Below are positions 27,313-37,757 of a DNA stretch of 64,000 nt, piece after piece. The DNA is from Nonomuraea typhae. GTDB taxonomy: Bacteria; Actinomycetota; Actinomycetes; Streptosporangiales; Streptosporangiaceae. The stretch spans positions 248,001 to 312,000 of the forward strand of contig NZ_VRLV01000002.1 of NCBI RefSeq assembly GCF_009760925.1. The letters are read 5' to 3'. Each line of letters begins with the position of its first letter. The stretch's first letter is position 1. Below the pieces are notes generated by a model. That model did not search any database and was not told the origin of the DNA. It saw only the letters and a list, made by a program, of their open reading frames with translations. The translations under genes were made by a program, and so were the position numbers.

Positions 27313-28163
27313 CGAGTGAGACGATCGCGGTCGTGGTGCCCGCCCGCAGCGCCGGGCACGACCTGCGGGCCATCAAGGTGGTGCTGCACCGGGAGATGCT
27401 GCGGTTCGTCAACGACCGGACCCGGATGCTGTCCATGTTCTTCCAGCCTGTGTTGTGGTTGTTCGTCATGGGCACCGGTCTCGGCTCGCTGGTGCAGGGC
27501 AGCATCCCGGGCGTCGACTACCGGACGTTCATGTATCCCGGGATGATCTCGATGACGGTCATCATGACCGGCATGTTCTCGGCCGGTTCGATCGTCTGGG
27601 ACCGCGAGTTCGGGTTCCTGCGCGAGATGCTCGTCGCGCCGGTCTCGCGCGGGGCGATCGTGCTGGGCAAGAGCCTCGGCGGCGCGCTCGTCGCCACCGG
27701 GCAGGGCGTGGTGATCCTGGCGATGGCCGGGCTGGTCGGCGTGCCCTACTCGCCGAGCCTCATGCTCACGCTGCTGGCCGAGATGTTCCTGGCCGCCTTC
27801 ACGATCACCGCGTTCGGGGTGATGCTGGCGGCGCGGATGAAGAACATGCAGACGTTCTTCGGGCTGATGCAGATGGCGATCATGCCGATGATGTTCCTGT
27901 CGGGAGCGATGTTCCCGCTGGCGAACCTGCCGTCGTGGCTGCACATCCTCACCGTGATCAACCCGATGACCTATGCGGTGGACCCGATGCGGCAGGCCGT
28001 GTTCTCGCACCTGAACGTGCCGGACCAGGTCAACGCCGTGCTGAACCCCGGGGTGCAGTGGTTCGGGTGGCAGGTGCCGGTGGTGCTGGAACTCGGGGTC
28101 GTGGCGGGTCTGGGCGCCGTCCTTCTGGGGGTGGGGATCCTGCAGTTCCGGCGGACGGACTAG
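27309..28163 (+). CDS. ABC-2 exporter permease (DrrB family)
   Basis: A 284-residue membrane protein with six membrane segments of the ABC-2 type. The conserved middle EFGFLREMLVAPVSRGAIVLGKSLGGA and the LSGAMFPLANLPSWL loop are typical. It overlaps the ATPase gene through ATGA and forms with it a complete DrrAB-like exporter. The substrate cannot be read from the sequence; the PadR and MarR regulators suggest a toxic or phenolic-like compound. Confidence 0.93.
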   Translation: MTSETIAVVVPARSAGHDLRAIKVVLHREMLRFVNDRTRMLSMFFQPVLWLFVMGTGLGSLVQGSIPGVDYRTFMYPGMISMTVIMTGMFSAGSIVWDREFGFLREMLVAPVSRGAIVLGKSLGGALVATGQGVVILAMAGLVGVPYSPSLMLTLLAEMFLAAFTITAFGVMLAARMKNMQTFFGLMQMAIMPMMFLSGAMFPLANLPSWLHILTVINPMTYAVDPMRQAVFSHLNVPDQVNAVLNPGVQWFGWQVPVVLELGVVAGLGAVLLGVGILQFRRTD

Positions 28164-28248
28164 ACCGGCGGGGTCCTCCGTTCGGGGGATGGCACCGCGC
28201 CGGACCGGAGGATGCCCGCGAGGTCCGCCGCCCGCCACCATCGGCATC

Positions 28249-28935
28249 ATGACCGCGATAATCGTGCGCGACCTGCGCAAAACCTACGGCGGCGCCCCAG
28301 CCGTGGACGGCGTGTCGTTCGAGGTGGCACCGGGTGAGACCTTCGGCCTCATCGGCCGCAACGGCGCGGGCAAGACCACGACGGTCGAATGCCTGATCGG
28401 CCTGCGCAAGCCCGACCGGGGCACCGTCACCGTCCTGGGCATCGACCCGGCGAACCGGAGAGAGCTGGCCCGCCGGGTGGGCGTTCAGCTGCAGGACGGC
28501 GCCCTCCCGGACCGGATCAAGGCCGGCGAGGCGCTCAAGCTGTTCGCCTCCTTCTACCCGGACCCGGCCGACGTCAAGGCACTGGAGGCGACCTGGGACC
28601 TGGGCAAGCTGCGCAACCAGGCGTTCGGCGACCTTTCCGGCGGCCAGCGGCAGCGGCTGCTCCTGGCGCTGGCTCTCGTGGGCAACCCGGAGCTGGTGGT
28701 GCTGGACGAGCTGACCACCGCCCTGGACCCGGTCGCCCGGCGCGAGACGTGGGACCTGGTGCGGGGGATGAAGCTGGCGGGCACCACGATCGTCCTGGTC
28801 AGCCACTTCATGGACGAGGCGGAGGAGCTGTGCGACCGCGTCGCCGTACTGCGGGCGGGGAAGGTGGCGGCGATCGGCCCGCCACGGGAGCTGATGGAGC
28901 GCGCGGGCGCGCAGTCGCTGGAGGGTGTCCTGTGA
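28249..28935 (+). CDS. ABC exporter ATPase (second system)
   Basis: A 228-residue ATPase of the ABC-2 exporter class. Walker A GRNGAGKTTT is near residue 38, the signature LSGGQRQRLLLALAL near 129 and Walker B LVVLDELTTALDP near 150. The catalytic Glu of Walker B is present. The ATG at 28249 starts the conserved region; an upstream in-frame ATG (28189) adds a Pro/Gly-rich stretch unlike the family. It lies 85 bases beyond the first exporter and overlaps its own permease by four bases. Confidence 0.91.
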   Translation: MTAIIVRDLRKTYGGAPAVDGVSFEVAPGETFGLIGRNGAGKTTTVECLIGLRKPDRGTVTVLGIDPANRRELARRVGVQLQDGALPDRIKAGEALKLFASFYPDPADVKALEATWDLGKLRNQAFGDLSGGQRQRLLLALALVGNPELVVLDELTTALDPVARRETWDLVRGMKLAGTTIVLVSHFMDEAEELCDRVAVLRAGKVAAIGPPRELMERAGAQSLEGVL

Positions 28936-29630
28936 GAGCGTTCGCCCACCTGTCGCTGAACGAGCTGAGGATGCTGGCCCGCGATCCGGGCAGCCTGTTC
29001 TTCATGGTCGCGTTCCCGCTGATGCTGCTGGTCCTCAACAGCGGCAACAAGCGGCTGGAGATCTTCCTGCCGAGCTACATGGCGATGATCCTGGCCATCG
29101 GCGGGATCGCGGCGCTGCCGGGGATCGTGGCGACCTATCGCGAGCGCAAGGTGCTGCGCCGGCTGGCCGTGACCCCGATCTCGCCGCTGGCGCTGCTGGG
29201 CGCCCAGGTGGTGGCGCAGCTGGTCATGGGGCTGGTCGGTTCGCTGCTGGTGGTCGGGGCGGGCATGGCGGTGTTCGGGGTGGATCCGCCCGCCCATCCG
29301 CTGCCGCTGGTGCTGGCGTTCCTGCTGAGCACGCTGATGACGTGCGCGATCGGGTTCGTGATCGCGGCGCTGGCGCCCCGGGCGCGGACGGCGGATCTGA
29401 TGGGGCTGACCGTGATGTTTCCGATGATCTTCCTGGCCGGGGCGGCGATCCCGCGCGAGGGGCTGCCGGAGGCGTTGCGGAGGGTGGGCGACTACCTGCC
29501 GCTCACCCAGGCGGTGACGGCGATGCGCGAGGGGTGGTTCGGGACACCCGCGGCGCTGCCGCTCCTGCTGCTCACCGGAATAATCGTGATATGCACGGCA
29601 ATCGCCGCCCTGACCTTCCGCTGGGAATGA
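28932..29630 (+). CDS. ABC-2 exporter permease (second system)
   Basis: A 232-residue membrane protein with about six membrane segments. It has ABC-2 features: TYRERKVLRRLAVTPISPLALLGAQ, LPLVLAFLLSTLMTCAIGF and FPMIFLAGAAIPREGLPEALR. It starts at GTG 28932, overlapping the ATPase stop by four bases, and in turn overlaps the histidine-kinase start by four bases, so the transporter and the two-component pair form one operon. It is clearly distinct in sequence from the permease of the first exporter. Confidence 0.9.
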   Translation: MRAFAHLSLNELRMLARDPGSLFFMVAFPLMLLVLNSGNKRLEIFLPSYMAMILAIGGIAALPGIVATYRERKVLRRLAVTPISPLALLGAQVVAQLVMGLVGSLLVVGAGMAVFGVDPPAHPLPLVLAFLLSTLMTCAIGFVIAALAPRARTADLMGLTVMFPMIFLAGAAIPREGLPEALRRVGDYLPLTQAVTAMREGWFGTPAALPLLLLTGIIVICTAIAALTFRWE

Positions 29631-30700
29631 TCCGCTGGCCCCACGCCTTCCACCTGCTGTTCTACGTCTGCCTGGCGACGCCGTCCGCGCTCGCCGCGCT
29701 GATGGGCGTCGGCGGCGGCCGCCCGCTGACGCTCGGGCTGGCCGCCGTCATGGGCGCCTACTACTGGCTGTTCGTGGTGCGCGGCGACGTCGAGCGGCCG
29801 CGCCTGCACCCGATGATCTGGCACTTCCTGGTCCTGCTGGGCCTGCTGTTCCTTCTGGTACGGCGGGAGCCCATCTTCGAGGTCGCCCAGTTCGGCATGT
29901 GCCCGCTGCCCTGGGTGATGCTGCCCAGGAAGTGGGGTTACGCGGGGGCGGTGGCCCTGGTGCTGACCTCGTTCGGCGCCGGCGGCAGGCTGGCGGCGGT
30001 GGCCTCGGATCCCCGGGTCCTGGGCACGCTCGTGGCCAACGCCGGACTGATCATGATCATGGGCATGTTCGCCAACCGCCTGATCAAGGAGGGTGAGATC
30101 GGGGTTCTGGAGGAGCGGGCGCGGCTGGCCAGGGAGATCCACGACACGCTGGCCCAGGGCTTCAGCGGGATCATCGCCCAGCTCGAGGCGGCCGAGCAGG
30201 CGATCGACGATCCGCCCGCCGTACGCCGGCGGATCCGGGTGGCCAAGCAGCTGGCCCGCGAGAACCTCGGCGAGGCCCGGCGCTCGGTGGAGGCGCTGCG
30301 GCCCGGGCCGCTGCGCCGCGCCCGGCTCGACATGGCGCTGACCGACGTCGCGGCACGCTGGTCGGCGGCCAGCGGCGTGCCGGCCACCATGGCGGTGGAC
30401 GGGCGGGCGCGCCCGCTGGATCCCGAGGTCGAGGCGACGTTGCTGCGGGCGGCGCAGGAGGGGCTGGCCAACGCGGCCAAGCACGCGCGGGCGCGACGGG
30501 TGGCCATCACCCTGTCGTACATGGACGCCGAGGTCACCCTGGACGTCCTGGACGACGGCCGCGGATTCACCACGGAACAGACCGGCGGCTACGGGCTGAC
30601 CGCGATGCGCGAGCGCGCGGCGGCGGTCGGCGGCTCGGTCACGGTCGAGTCGGCACCGGGAGAGGGGACGGCGCTGTGCGTGAGCATCCCGTGCGCCTGA
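29627..30700 (+). CDS. Sensor histidine kinase (DesK/NarX-like)
   Basis: A 357-residue kinase with five or six membrane helices over the first 150 residues and no large outer sensor domain, so it probably senses the membrane or a membrane-bound drug. The HisKA_3 dimerisation domain has the phosphorylated His172 in ARLAREIHDTLAQGFSGI, and the HATPase domain has EGLANAAKHARA and DDGRGF with GYGLTAMRERA. It overlaps the permease gene before it and the response regulator after it, which couples synthesis of exporter, sensor and regulator. Confidence 0.92.
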   Translation: MIRWPHAFHLLFYVCLATPSALAALMGVGGGRPLTLGLAAVMGAYYWLFVVRGDVERPRLHPMIWHFLVLLGLLFLLVRREPIFEVAQFGMCPLPWVMLPRKWGYAGAVALVLTSFGAGGRLAAVASDPRVLGTLVANAGLIMIMGMFANRLIKEGEIGVLEERARLAREIHDTLAQGFSGIIAQLEAAEQAIDDPPAVRRRIRVAKQLARENLGEARRSVEALRPGPLRRARLDMALTDVAARWSAASGVPATMAVDGRARPLDPEVEATLLRAAQEGLANAAKHARARRVAITLSYMDAEVTLDVLDDGRGFTTEQTGGYGLTAMRERAAAVGGSVTVESAPGEGTALCVSIPCA

Positions 30701-31299
30701 TGATCGTGGACGACCACCCGGTGGTCAGGGACGGCCTGCGCGGCATGTTCGACGGCCTGCCCGACATCACGGTGGTCGCGGCGGCGGCCGACGGCCGCGA
30801 GGCGCTGGCGCTGGCCCGCGCCGCCGAGCCGGACGTGGTCCTCATGGACCTGCGCATGCCGCATCTGGACGGCGTGGGCGCGATCCGCCGCCTGCACGCC
30901 GCCCACCCCGCGCTCAAGGTGATCGTGCTGACCACCTACGACACCGACGGCGACGTCAGCCGTGCGCTGGCCGAGGGGGTGGCCGGCTACCTGCTGAAGG
31001 ACACGCCGCGCGAGGACCTGCACCAGGCGGTGCGTACGGCTGCCGCCGGCGGCAGGGTGCTGTCCCCGGCGGTGGCCGGTCAGCTGATGGCCCAGCGCGG
31101 CCCGCGCAGCGACCCGAGCCCCCGTGAGCTGGAGGTGCTGCGGCTGATCGCCCGGGGCGCGGGCAACAAGGAGGTGGCCAGGACGCTGCTGATCAGCGAG
31201 ACCACGGTGAAGACGCACCTCAAGAACGTCTTCGCCAAGCTGGGTGTGGAGACCAGGGCCGCGGCCGTGGTCGCGGCGATGGAGCGCGGCCTCCTCTGA
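30676..31299 (+). CDS. NarL/LuxR-family response regulator
   Basis: A 207-residue regulator. The receiver has the acidic pocket MIVDDHPVV, phosphorylated Asp58 in VVLMDLRMPHLDG and the Lys of GYLLKDTP. The C-terminal LuxR helix-turn-helix is SPRELEVLRLIARGAGNKEVARTL, then ETTVKTHLKNVFAKLGV. It starts at GTG 30676 inside the kinase gene. It probably activates the exporter operon it ends. The gene end is repeated downstream in two degenerate tandem copies. Confidence 0.93.
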   Translation: MREHPVRLMIVDDHPVVRDGLRGMFDGLPDITVVAAAADGREALALARAAEPDVVLMDLRMPHLDGVGAIRRLHAAHPALKVIVLTTYDTDGDVSRALAEGVAGYLLKDTPREDLHQAVRTAAAGGRVLSPAVAGQLMAQRGPRSDPSPRELEVLRLIARGAGNKEVARTLLISETTVKTHLKNVFAKLGVETRAAAVVAAMERGLL

Positions 31300-31353
31300 G
31301 ACGGCCATGGAACGCGGCCTCCTCTGAGCCGGCCGCGGAACGGCCTCTTCTGA
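31278..31353 (+). repeat. Tandem triplication of the response-regulator gene end
   Basis: The last 22 bases of the gene (GATGGAGCGCGGCCTCCTCTGA) reappear with small changes at 31306-31327 and again, more degraded, at about 31331-31353. Each copy ends in TGA; the spacing is 28 and then 26 bases. The copies lie between the gene and its terminator. Confidence 0.75.
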
Positions 31354-31361
31354 GACGGGAA

Positions 31362-31391
31362 GGGCGCGGGCCCCCGAAGAGACCCGCGCCC
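31362..31391. terminator. Bidirectional terminator between convergent genes
   Basis: GGGCGCGGG (31362-31370) pairs perfectly with CCCGCGCCC (31383-31391) across a 12-base loop. It stands between the response regulator on the plus strand and the secreted repeat protein on the minus strand, so it can serve both. No T tract follows, as is common in actinomycetes. Confidence 0.7.
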
Positions 31392-31418
31392 AGATGAATC
31401 CCGGCAAGCAGCGGAGCG

Positions 31419-32765
31419 TCAGCGCTTCACGCGGACGTAGTCGCTGCTGCTGGTGTCGCCGTAGGTGTCGGAGTCACCGTTGAAGACGAAGCGCCAGCGG
31501 CCCGACTTCGATGCCTTCACCTTGGTGTAGATCTTGCCGCTGTCGGTCGACCAGGTGGTCTTGACGTAGCGGTACTTGCTGGAGCCGGCGGGCTTGAAGT
31601 ACAGCCGGACCTTGGCGCCGTAGCCCTCCCAGGCGCCGCCGTCCTCAACCTGCAGCACGCCCTTGAACTTCAGGTGCTTGCCGCGCTTGACCGGCTCGGG
31701 GTAGGCGTTGAACTTGATCAGCCGGGTGTCGGCCTTGGACGGCGGAGGCGGCGGAGTCGGGGACTCCACCCGCACCCAGTCGGTGTTGCTGACGGAGCCG
31801 TCGATGCCGGGGGCGCCGGCGTAGACGGCCCGCCACCAACCGGAGGCGTAGGCGCGGGCGCCGGCCCAGAAGCGGCCGTCGCGTCCGGTGACGTCGCTGG
31901 TCACGTTCTCCCAGCGGCTGGAGTTGTGGGCCTTGAACTGGATCGTGACCCGCTCGCCGGACAGCCCGTCCCAGCCGCGGCCCTGCAGGGTGCCGGTGAA
32001 CTGCAGCCGGTCGCCCTTGTCCACGGGCTCGGGCGAGGCGTCGAAGCCGACGATCCGGCTGGGCCGGTCGCCTGCCTTGACGTCCACGCGGTCGGAGTCG
32101 CTGACCGAGCCCCTGGCGGTGGAGGTCTTGTCGAACTCGGCCCGCCACCAGCCGGTGGCCTCGGCCTTGACGTGGGTGGAGAACCAGCCGGAGCCGCCGG
32201 TGCCGATCTTGACGATGTGGCGGTAGGCGTCGGTGCCCCTCTCACGGAAGGTGATGGTGACCTGCTGCCCGCCGTACCCCTTGCCCTCGGCGAGGAGGCG
32301 GCCGGACACGCGGATCGTCCCGCCCTTCGGCACGAGGTCGGGGGTGGCCCCGAAGTTGGCGATCTTGGTGTCGAGAGCCTTCTTCACCTCGAACGAGCCG
32401 CGCGAAGAGCTCTCGCCGTCGCCGTGGGCGATGGCGAGGATGTTCCAGCGCCCGGCGTTGCCGGCGTCGAAGGTCTTGGTGCCGGTCCACTTGGTCCACT
32501 CGCCGTGGGGAGCGGGCTTCAGCTCGACCGGGGTGGGGACGGAGACGTCCCCGGGCGCCCGGAGCTGGAGCTCGGCCTTGCCGGCGCCCTTCGTGGTGAA
32601 GCTGAACGTCGCCGTGACCGAGTTGTCGAAGACGACGACCGGCGATGGGCTCACGTCCACGTCGGAGATGCTCGGTGCGGCCGCGGCCGACGCCGGAGAG
32701 GCCAGGGCGAGTGCCCCGGCACCCATCGCGAGCGCGACGGCTACGGCACGGATGCGTTGCGACAT
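31419..32765 (-). CDS. Secreted protein with repeated beta domains
   Basis: A 448-residue exported protein of unknown function. The signal peptide (MSQRIRAVAVALAMGAGALA) has a likely cleavage after SPASA. The mature part has an N-terminal Ig-like domain and three related domains of about 100 residues, each with a lead like IVGFDASPEPVDKGD, a strand LQFTGTLQG, a middle GWWRAVYAG and a close of the type SVSNTDWVRV. A Pro-rich linker PTPPPPPSK separates the last two. Such bacterial Ig-like repeats usually bind surfaces or polymers. ATG 32765 is chosen over an in-frame ATG 30 bases upstream because it begins the signal peptide and has a GAAAGGACGG ribosome site. Confidence 0.78.
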   Translation of the reverse strand: MSQRIRAVAVALAMGAGALALASPASAAAAPSISDVDVSPSPVVVFDNSVTATFSFTTKGAGKAELQLRAPGDVSVPTPVELKPAPHGEWTKWTGTKTFDAGNAGRWNILAIAHGDGESSSRGSFEVKKALDTKIANFGATPDLVPKGGTIRVSGRLLAEGKGYGGQQVTITFRERGTDAYRHIVKIGTGGSGWFSTHVKAEATGWWRAEFDKTSTARGSVSDSDRVDVKAGDRPSRIVGFDASPEPVDKGDRLQFTGTLQGRGWDGLSGERVTIQFKAHNSSRWENVTSDVTGRDGRFWAGARAYASGWWRAVYAGAPGIDGSVSNTDWVRVESPTPPPPPSKADTRLIKFNAYPEPVKRGKHLKFKGVLQVEDGGAWEGYGAKVRLYFKPAGSSKYRYVKTTWSTDSGKIYTKVKASKSGRWRFVFNGDSDTYGDTSSSDYVRVKR

Positions 32766-32945
32766 GCGGGTTTCCGTCCTTTCTGGAGTCCGCAAGCGGT
32801 CAACGCGGCATTGAGGGTGCCACGCGTTTCTCTGTAGTAGACGTTTAGGACACGCAAAAGGTTCGTAAAGCCGACAACTCGTAAGGAATTTCTGTCAAAG
32901 CCGCCGGTCCAGAACATGTCACCTCCTCACGAGGCCGCTGGGGGG

Positions 32946-32958
32946 CATAATCGGGCTT
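32946..32958 (+). promoter_or_regulatory. Likely leaderless promoter of the E1 dehydrogenase gene
   Basis: CATAAT at 32946-32951 is a good -10 box seven bases before the GTG start at 32959, so transcription would begin at the start codon. No clear -35 box or ribosome site was found. The rest of the interval from 32766 holds the divergent upstream region of the secreted protein and nothing else that I recognise. Confidence 0.4.
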
Positions 32959-35178
<2,220 letters not shown>

Positions 35179-35181
35179 CCG

Positions 35182-35205
35182 GGCTCTTCGCGCAGGCTCA
35201 GAGCC
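35182..35205. terminator. Weak hairpin between convergent E1 and corA genes
   Basis: GGCTCT (35182-35187) pairs with AGAGCC (35200-35205) across a 12-base loop, in the 19-base gap between the two gene ends and overlapping the corA stop. The stem is short, so this is only a possible terminator. Confidence 0.35.
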
Positions 35206-36319
35206 AGTCGCGCCGTTTGAAGACGACGTAGAGGATCAGGCAGACCGCGGCCATGAGCACGACGGCGAAGGGGTAGCCGAGCGACCAGTGCGTCTCCGGC
35301 ATGAAGTCGAAGTTCATGCCGTAGATGGTCCCGACCAGCGTGGGCGCGAACAGAATGGCCGCCCACGCGGAGATCTTCTTGACCTCCTCGCCCTGCCGGA
35401 TGCTGGCCTCGGTCATCTTGGCCATCTCCTCGTTCTGGGCCTGGGTGACGAGGGTGGAGTTGATGACCAGGATGTCCTGGAGCATCTGCCGGAAGGCCGA
35501 CACCCGCTCCGTGACCGTGATCGCGTGGTCGGCGACGTCGCGCAGGTAACTCTGGAGCTCCTCGTTGACGCCGTACTTGGCGGCGCCGGCGATGAAGCCG
35601 TCCAGCATGGACAGCAGCGGGGCGGTGGCCCGCTGGAACTCGATGACCTCGCCGCTGAGCTCGTAGACGCGCCGGGAGACGGCCGGGTCGCCGCTGAAGA
35701 CCTGGGCCTCGATCTGCTCCAGGTCCATCTGGAGCCCGGCCACGACGGGGGCGTAGCCGTCGACCACGGCGTCGAGGATGGCGTACAGCACCGCCTGAGG
35801 GCCCTGGCGGAGCAGATCGGGGTCCGATTCCATGCGTTTGCGCACGGCCTGGAGGTCGGGGGCCTCGGCGTGCCGTACCGTGATCACGAAGTTGGCGCCG
35901 ACGAAGACGTGCAGTTCGCCGAAGGCGACCTCCTCGACGTCGTCGAGGTAGCGGGCGGCGCGCAGCACGACGAAGAGCGTGTCGCCGTAGCGGTCGGCCT
36001 TGGGGCGCTGGGAGCCGACGATGGCGTCCTCGAGGGCGAGCTCGTGCAGCTCGAACTCCTCGCCGAGTTTGACCAGCTCCCACTCCTTCGGGCGGTACAG
36101 GCCGATCCAGGCCATGCTGCCCGGCATCTCCTTGAGGCGCTCGAAGGCGTCGGCGAGGGAGCCGGGGTTGTCGACGCGCTCGCCGTCCTGGTAGATGGCG
36201 TTGTCGATGACCGTGGGGCGGTAGGGGGCCTCCTCCTCCACGGCTCGGGGGTCCATGGAGGTCTCCGGCGCCTGCTCGCGGGTTCTGCTGCTGTTCAAGA
36301 AGCCCCTGATGCGGGCCAT
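35198..36319 (-). CDS. corA: CorA-family magnesium/cobalt transporter
   Basis: A 373-residue channel-like transporter. A long N-terminal cytoplasmic domain of about 300 residues is followed by the stalk helix, and then two C-terminal membrane segments (ISAWAAILFAPTLVGTIYG and SLGYPFAVVLMAAVCLILY). The selectivity motif YGMNFDFMPE lies between them, and the basic C-terminal tail FKRRDW is typical. The ATG at 36319 has AGAGGAAG eight bases upstream. It is convergent with the E1 gene. It should import magnesium across the cytoplasmic membrane as a pentamer. Confidence 0.95.
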   Translation of the reverse strand: MARIRGFLNSSRTREQAPETSMDPRAVEEEAPYRPTVIDNAIYQDGERVDNPGSLADAFERLKEMPGSMAWIGLYRPKEWELVKLGEEFELHELALEDAIVGSQRPKADRYGDTLFVVLRAARYLDDVEEVAFGELHVFVGANFVITVRHAEAPDLQAVRKRMESDPDLLRQGPQAVLYAILDAVVDGYAPVVAGLQMDLEQIEAQVFSGDPAVSRRVYELSGEVIEFQRATAPLLSMLDGFIAGAAKYGVNEELQSYLRDVADHAITVTERVSAFRQMLQDILVINSTLVTQAQNEEMAKMTEASIRQGEEVKKISAWAAILFAPTLVGTIYGMNFDFMPETHWSLGYPFAVVLMAAVCLILYVVFKRRDWL

Positions 36320-36331
36320 GCGCTCACTTCC

Positions 36332-36376
36332 TCTCAGGACGTCTCGTCTCAGGACGCCTCGTTTCAGGACGCCTCG
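36332..36376. repeat. Three tandem 15-base units across the end of the NTF2-like gene
   Basis: Units TCTCAGGACGTCTCG, TCTCAGGACGCCTCG and TTTCAGGACGCCTCG lie head to tail. On the minus strand each carries TGA in the same reading frame as the gene that ends here, giving three in-frame stops 15 bases apart; the gene uses the first (36364-36366). Confidence 0.85.
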
Positions 36377-36831
36377 TCGAGCGCCTGGTGGGCCCGGTCC
36401 CTGATCGTCTTGCGGAACATCGGCGTCCAGCCGAACAGCACGCCGGCGGGCTTGCCGAGGGCCATCTTCGACCAGCGCCTGAAGTCGTAGTCGTCGTGGT
36501 GGCGGACGATGAGGTCGTCCTCGAAGCGGAACAACGAGTCGATCTCGTCGACGACCCGGCGGCCGGTCCTGCCGAAGGCGTAGCGGGCCGTCCACCTGGC
36601 GGTGCCGGTGTGCTCGTCGGCGGCCACGTCACCGAAGTCCGCGTGGAGACCGTCGCGGACGCCGAGCCGGAGCCGCCACATCGCCATCACCCGGTCGCGT
36701 CCCTCGATCTCCTGGAAGACGGGGTCGCCGAAGCTCACGTCCGGATGGTAGCAACGCTCCATGACCGCGAGGTCCCTGCGGGCGAGCGCTTCGAAGAAGG
36801 CGCGGACCAGCGCCACGTGCCGATCGTTCAC
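36364..36831 (-). CDS. NTF2/SnoaL-like protein
   Basis: A 155-residue protein of the NTF2-like cone fold. The opening VNDRHVALVRAFFEALARRD and DVSFGDPVFQEIEGRD, the WTARYAFGRTGRRVVDEI strand and the basic close FRKTIRDRAH are typical of the SnoaL-like group. Function is unknown; members include ketosteroid-isomerase-like enzymes and limonene-epoxide hydrolases. It lies seven bases after the amidohydrolase gene and is probably co-transcribed with it. The GTG 36831 start has a G-rich stretch directly before it; a GTG five codons later is possible. Confidence 0.78.
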   Translation of the reverse strand: MNDRHVALVRAFFEALARRDLAVMERCYHPDVSFGDPVFQEIEGRDRVMAMWRLRLGVRDGLHADFGDVAADEHTGTARWTARYAFGRTGRRVVDEIDSLFRFEDDLIVRHHDDYDFRRWSKMALGKPAGVLFGWTPMFRKTIRDRAHQALDEAS

Positions 36832-36838
36832 CCCCCTA

Positions 36839-37723
36839 TCAGACCATGTCCGATCCGTTGCGCCAGCACACGGCCCGGACCCATTCGTCCCCGAGTTCCA
36901 GCCGGTCGAGGGCCTGCAGCTGGTGGGCGTACGGGTGTGGAATATTCGGGAAATCGCTACCCAGCACGACCTTCCCGGCCAGGCCGAGTTCACGCAGCGC
37001 GGGCCGGAGCGCGGCGGGGAAGGGCATGCCGAGCTCGGAGAAGTCGGTGAAGGCCATCGTGGTGTCCAGCGCGACCCGCTCGTAGCGCTCGGCCAGCTCG
37101 AAGAACGGCTCGTACTCGGGCATGCCCAGGTGGGCGACGACCAGCCGCAGGCGCGGGTGGCGGCGCAGCAGCCCGGCGACGGGCTCCGGCCCGACGCAGC
37201 CGCCGGGCACGGGGACGGAGCTGGCGTGCGTGACCACCGGGATCCCCGCCTCGGCCAGCAGGCCCCAGATCGGGTCGAGCTCGGGCAGACGCGGGTCGAA
37301 CCCGCCCACCTGCAGGTGGATCTTGAAGACCCGGGCGCCGGCCTCGATGGCCCGCCGTACATAGGACGGGGCGTCCGGCTCGGGGTAGAAGGTCGCGGAG
37401 GGGACGCATTCCGGGGTACGGCGGGCGAAGTCGAGCGTCCAGGTGTTCAGGTCGGCGGCCATGCCGGGTTTGTGGGCGTAGGCCAGGGCGGTGAAGCGGG
37501 TGACGCCCATCTCGCGCAGCCGAGCCAGGCGCTGCTCGACGGGCCACTGGTACTCGACCTTCCAGCCGTTGCCGAGCAGCGGGCCGCCGTGGTTGAAGTG
37601 GTGCCAGACGCGGCGTTGCATCCGGTCGGGCAGGAAGTGGACGTGGATGTCGATCAGCCCGGGCAGCCCGCGGGCGGCCAGCCAGGCGGGCACCTCCACA
37701 TCAGAATGAAGTTCTGTGACCAC
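36839..37723 (-). CDS. Amidohydrolase-family metal-dependent hydrolase
   Basis: A 294-residue TIM-barrel hydrolase (Amidohydro_2 type). The metal-binding HxH is in LIDIHVHFLPDRM, a further His lies in VVTHASSV and another in LRLVVAHLGMPEYE, and the catalytic Asp is in VVLGSDFPNIPHPY. Members include decarboxylases of aromatic acids and lactonases; the substrate here is unknown. It heads a two-gene unit with an NTF2-like protein and is divergent from an M50-like protease, with only 34 bases between the starts. Confidence 0.87.
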   Translation of the reverse strand: MVTELHSDVEVPAWLAARGLPGLIDIHVHFLPDRMQRRVWHHFNHGGPLLGNGWKVEYQWPVEQRLARLREMGVTRFTALAYAHKPGMAADLNTWTLDFARRTPECVPSATFYPEPDAPSYVRRAIEAGARVFKIHLQVGGFDPRLPELDPIWGLLAEAGIPVVTHASSVPVPGGCVGPEPVAGLLRRHPRLRLVVAHLGMPEYEPFFELAERYERVALDTTMAFTDFSELGMPFPAALRPALRELGLAGKVVLGSDFPNIPHPYAHQLQALDRLELGDEWVRAVCWRNGSDMV

Positions 37724-37757
37724 GCCGAGGACTTTACCCGGATAGGGTCTTGTCTCG

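Noticed and set aside
28174..28212. Terminator between the two ABC exporters
   Set aside because: TCCTCCG and CGGAGGA can pair, but the loop would be 25 bases and no T tract follows, so the support is too weak to list it as a feature.
25253..31299. Antibiotic biosynthetic gene cluster
   Set aside because: There are regulators and exporters only; no PKS, NRPS, terpene or RiPP enzyme occurs here or in the window.
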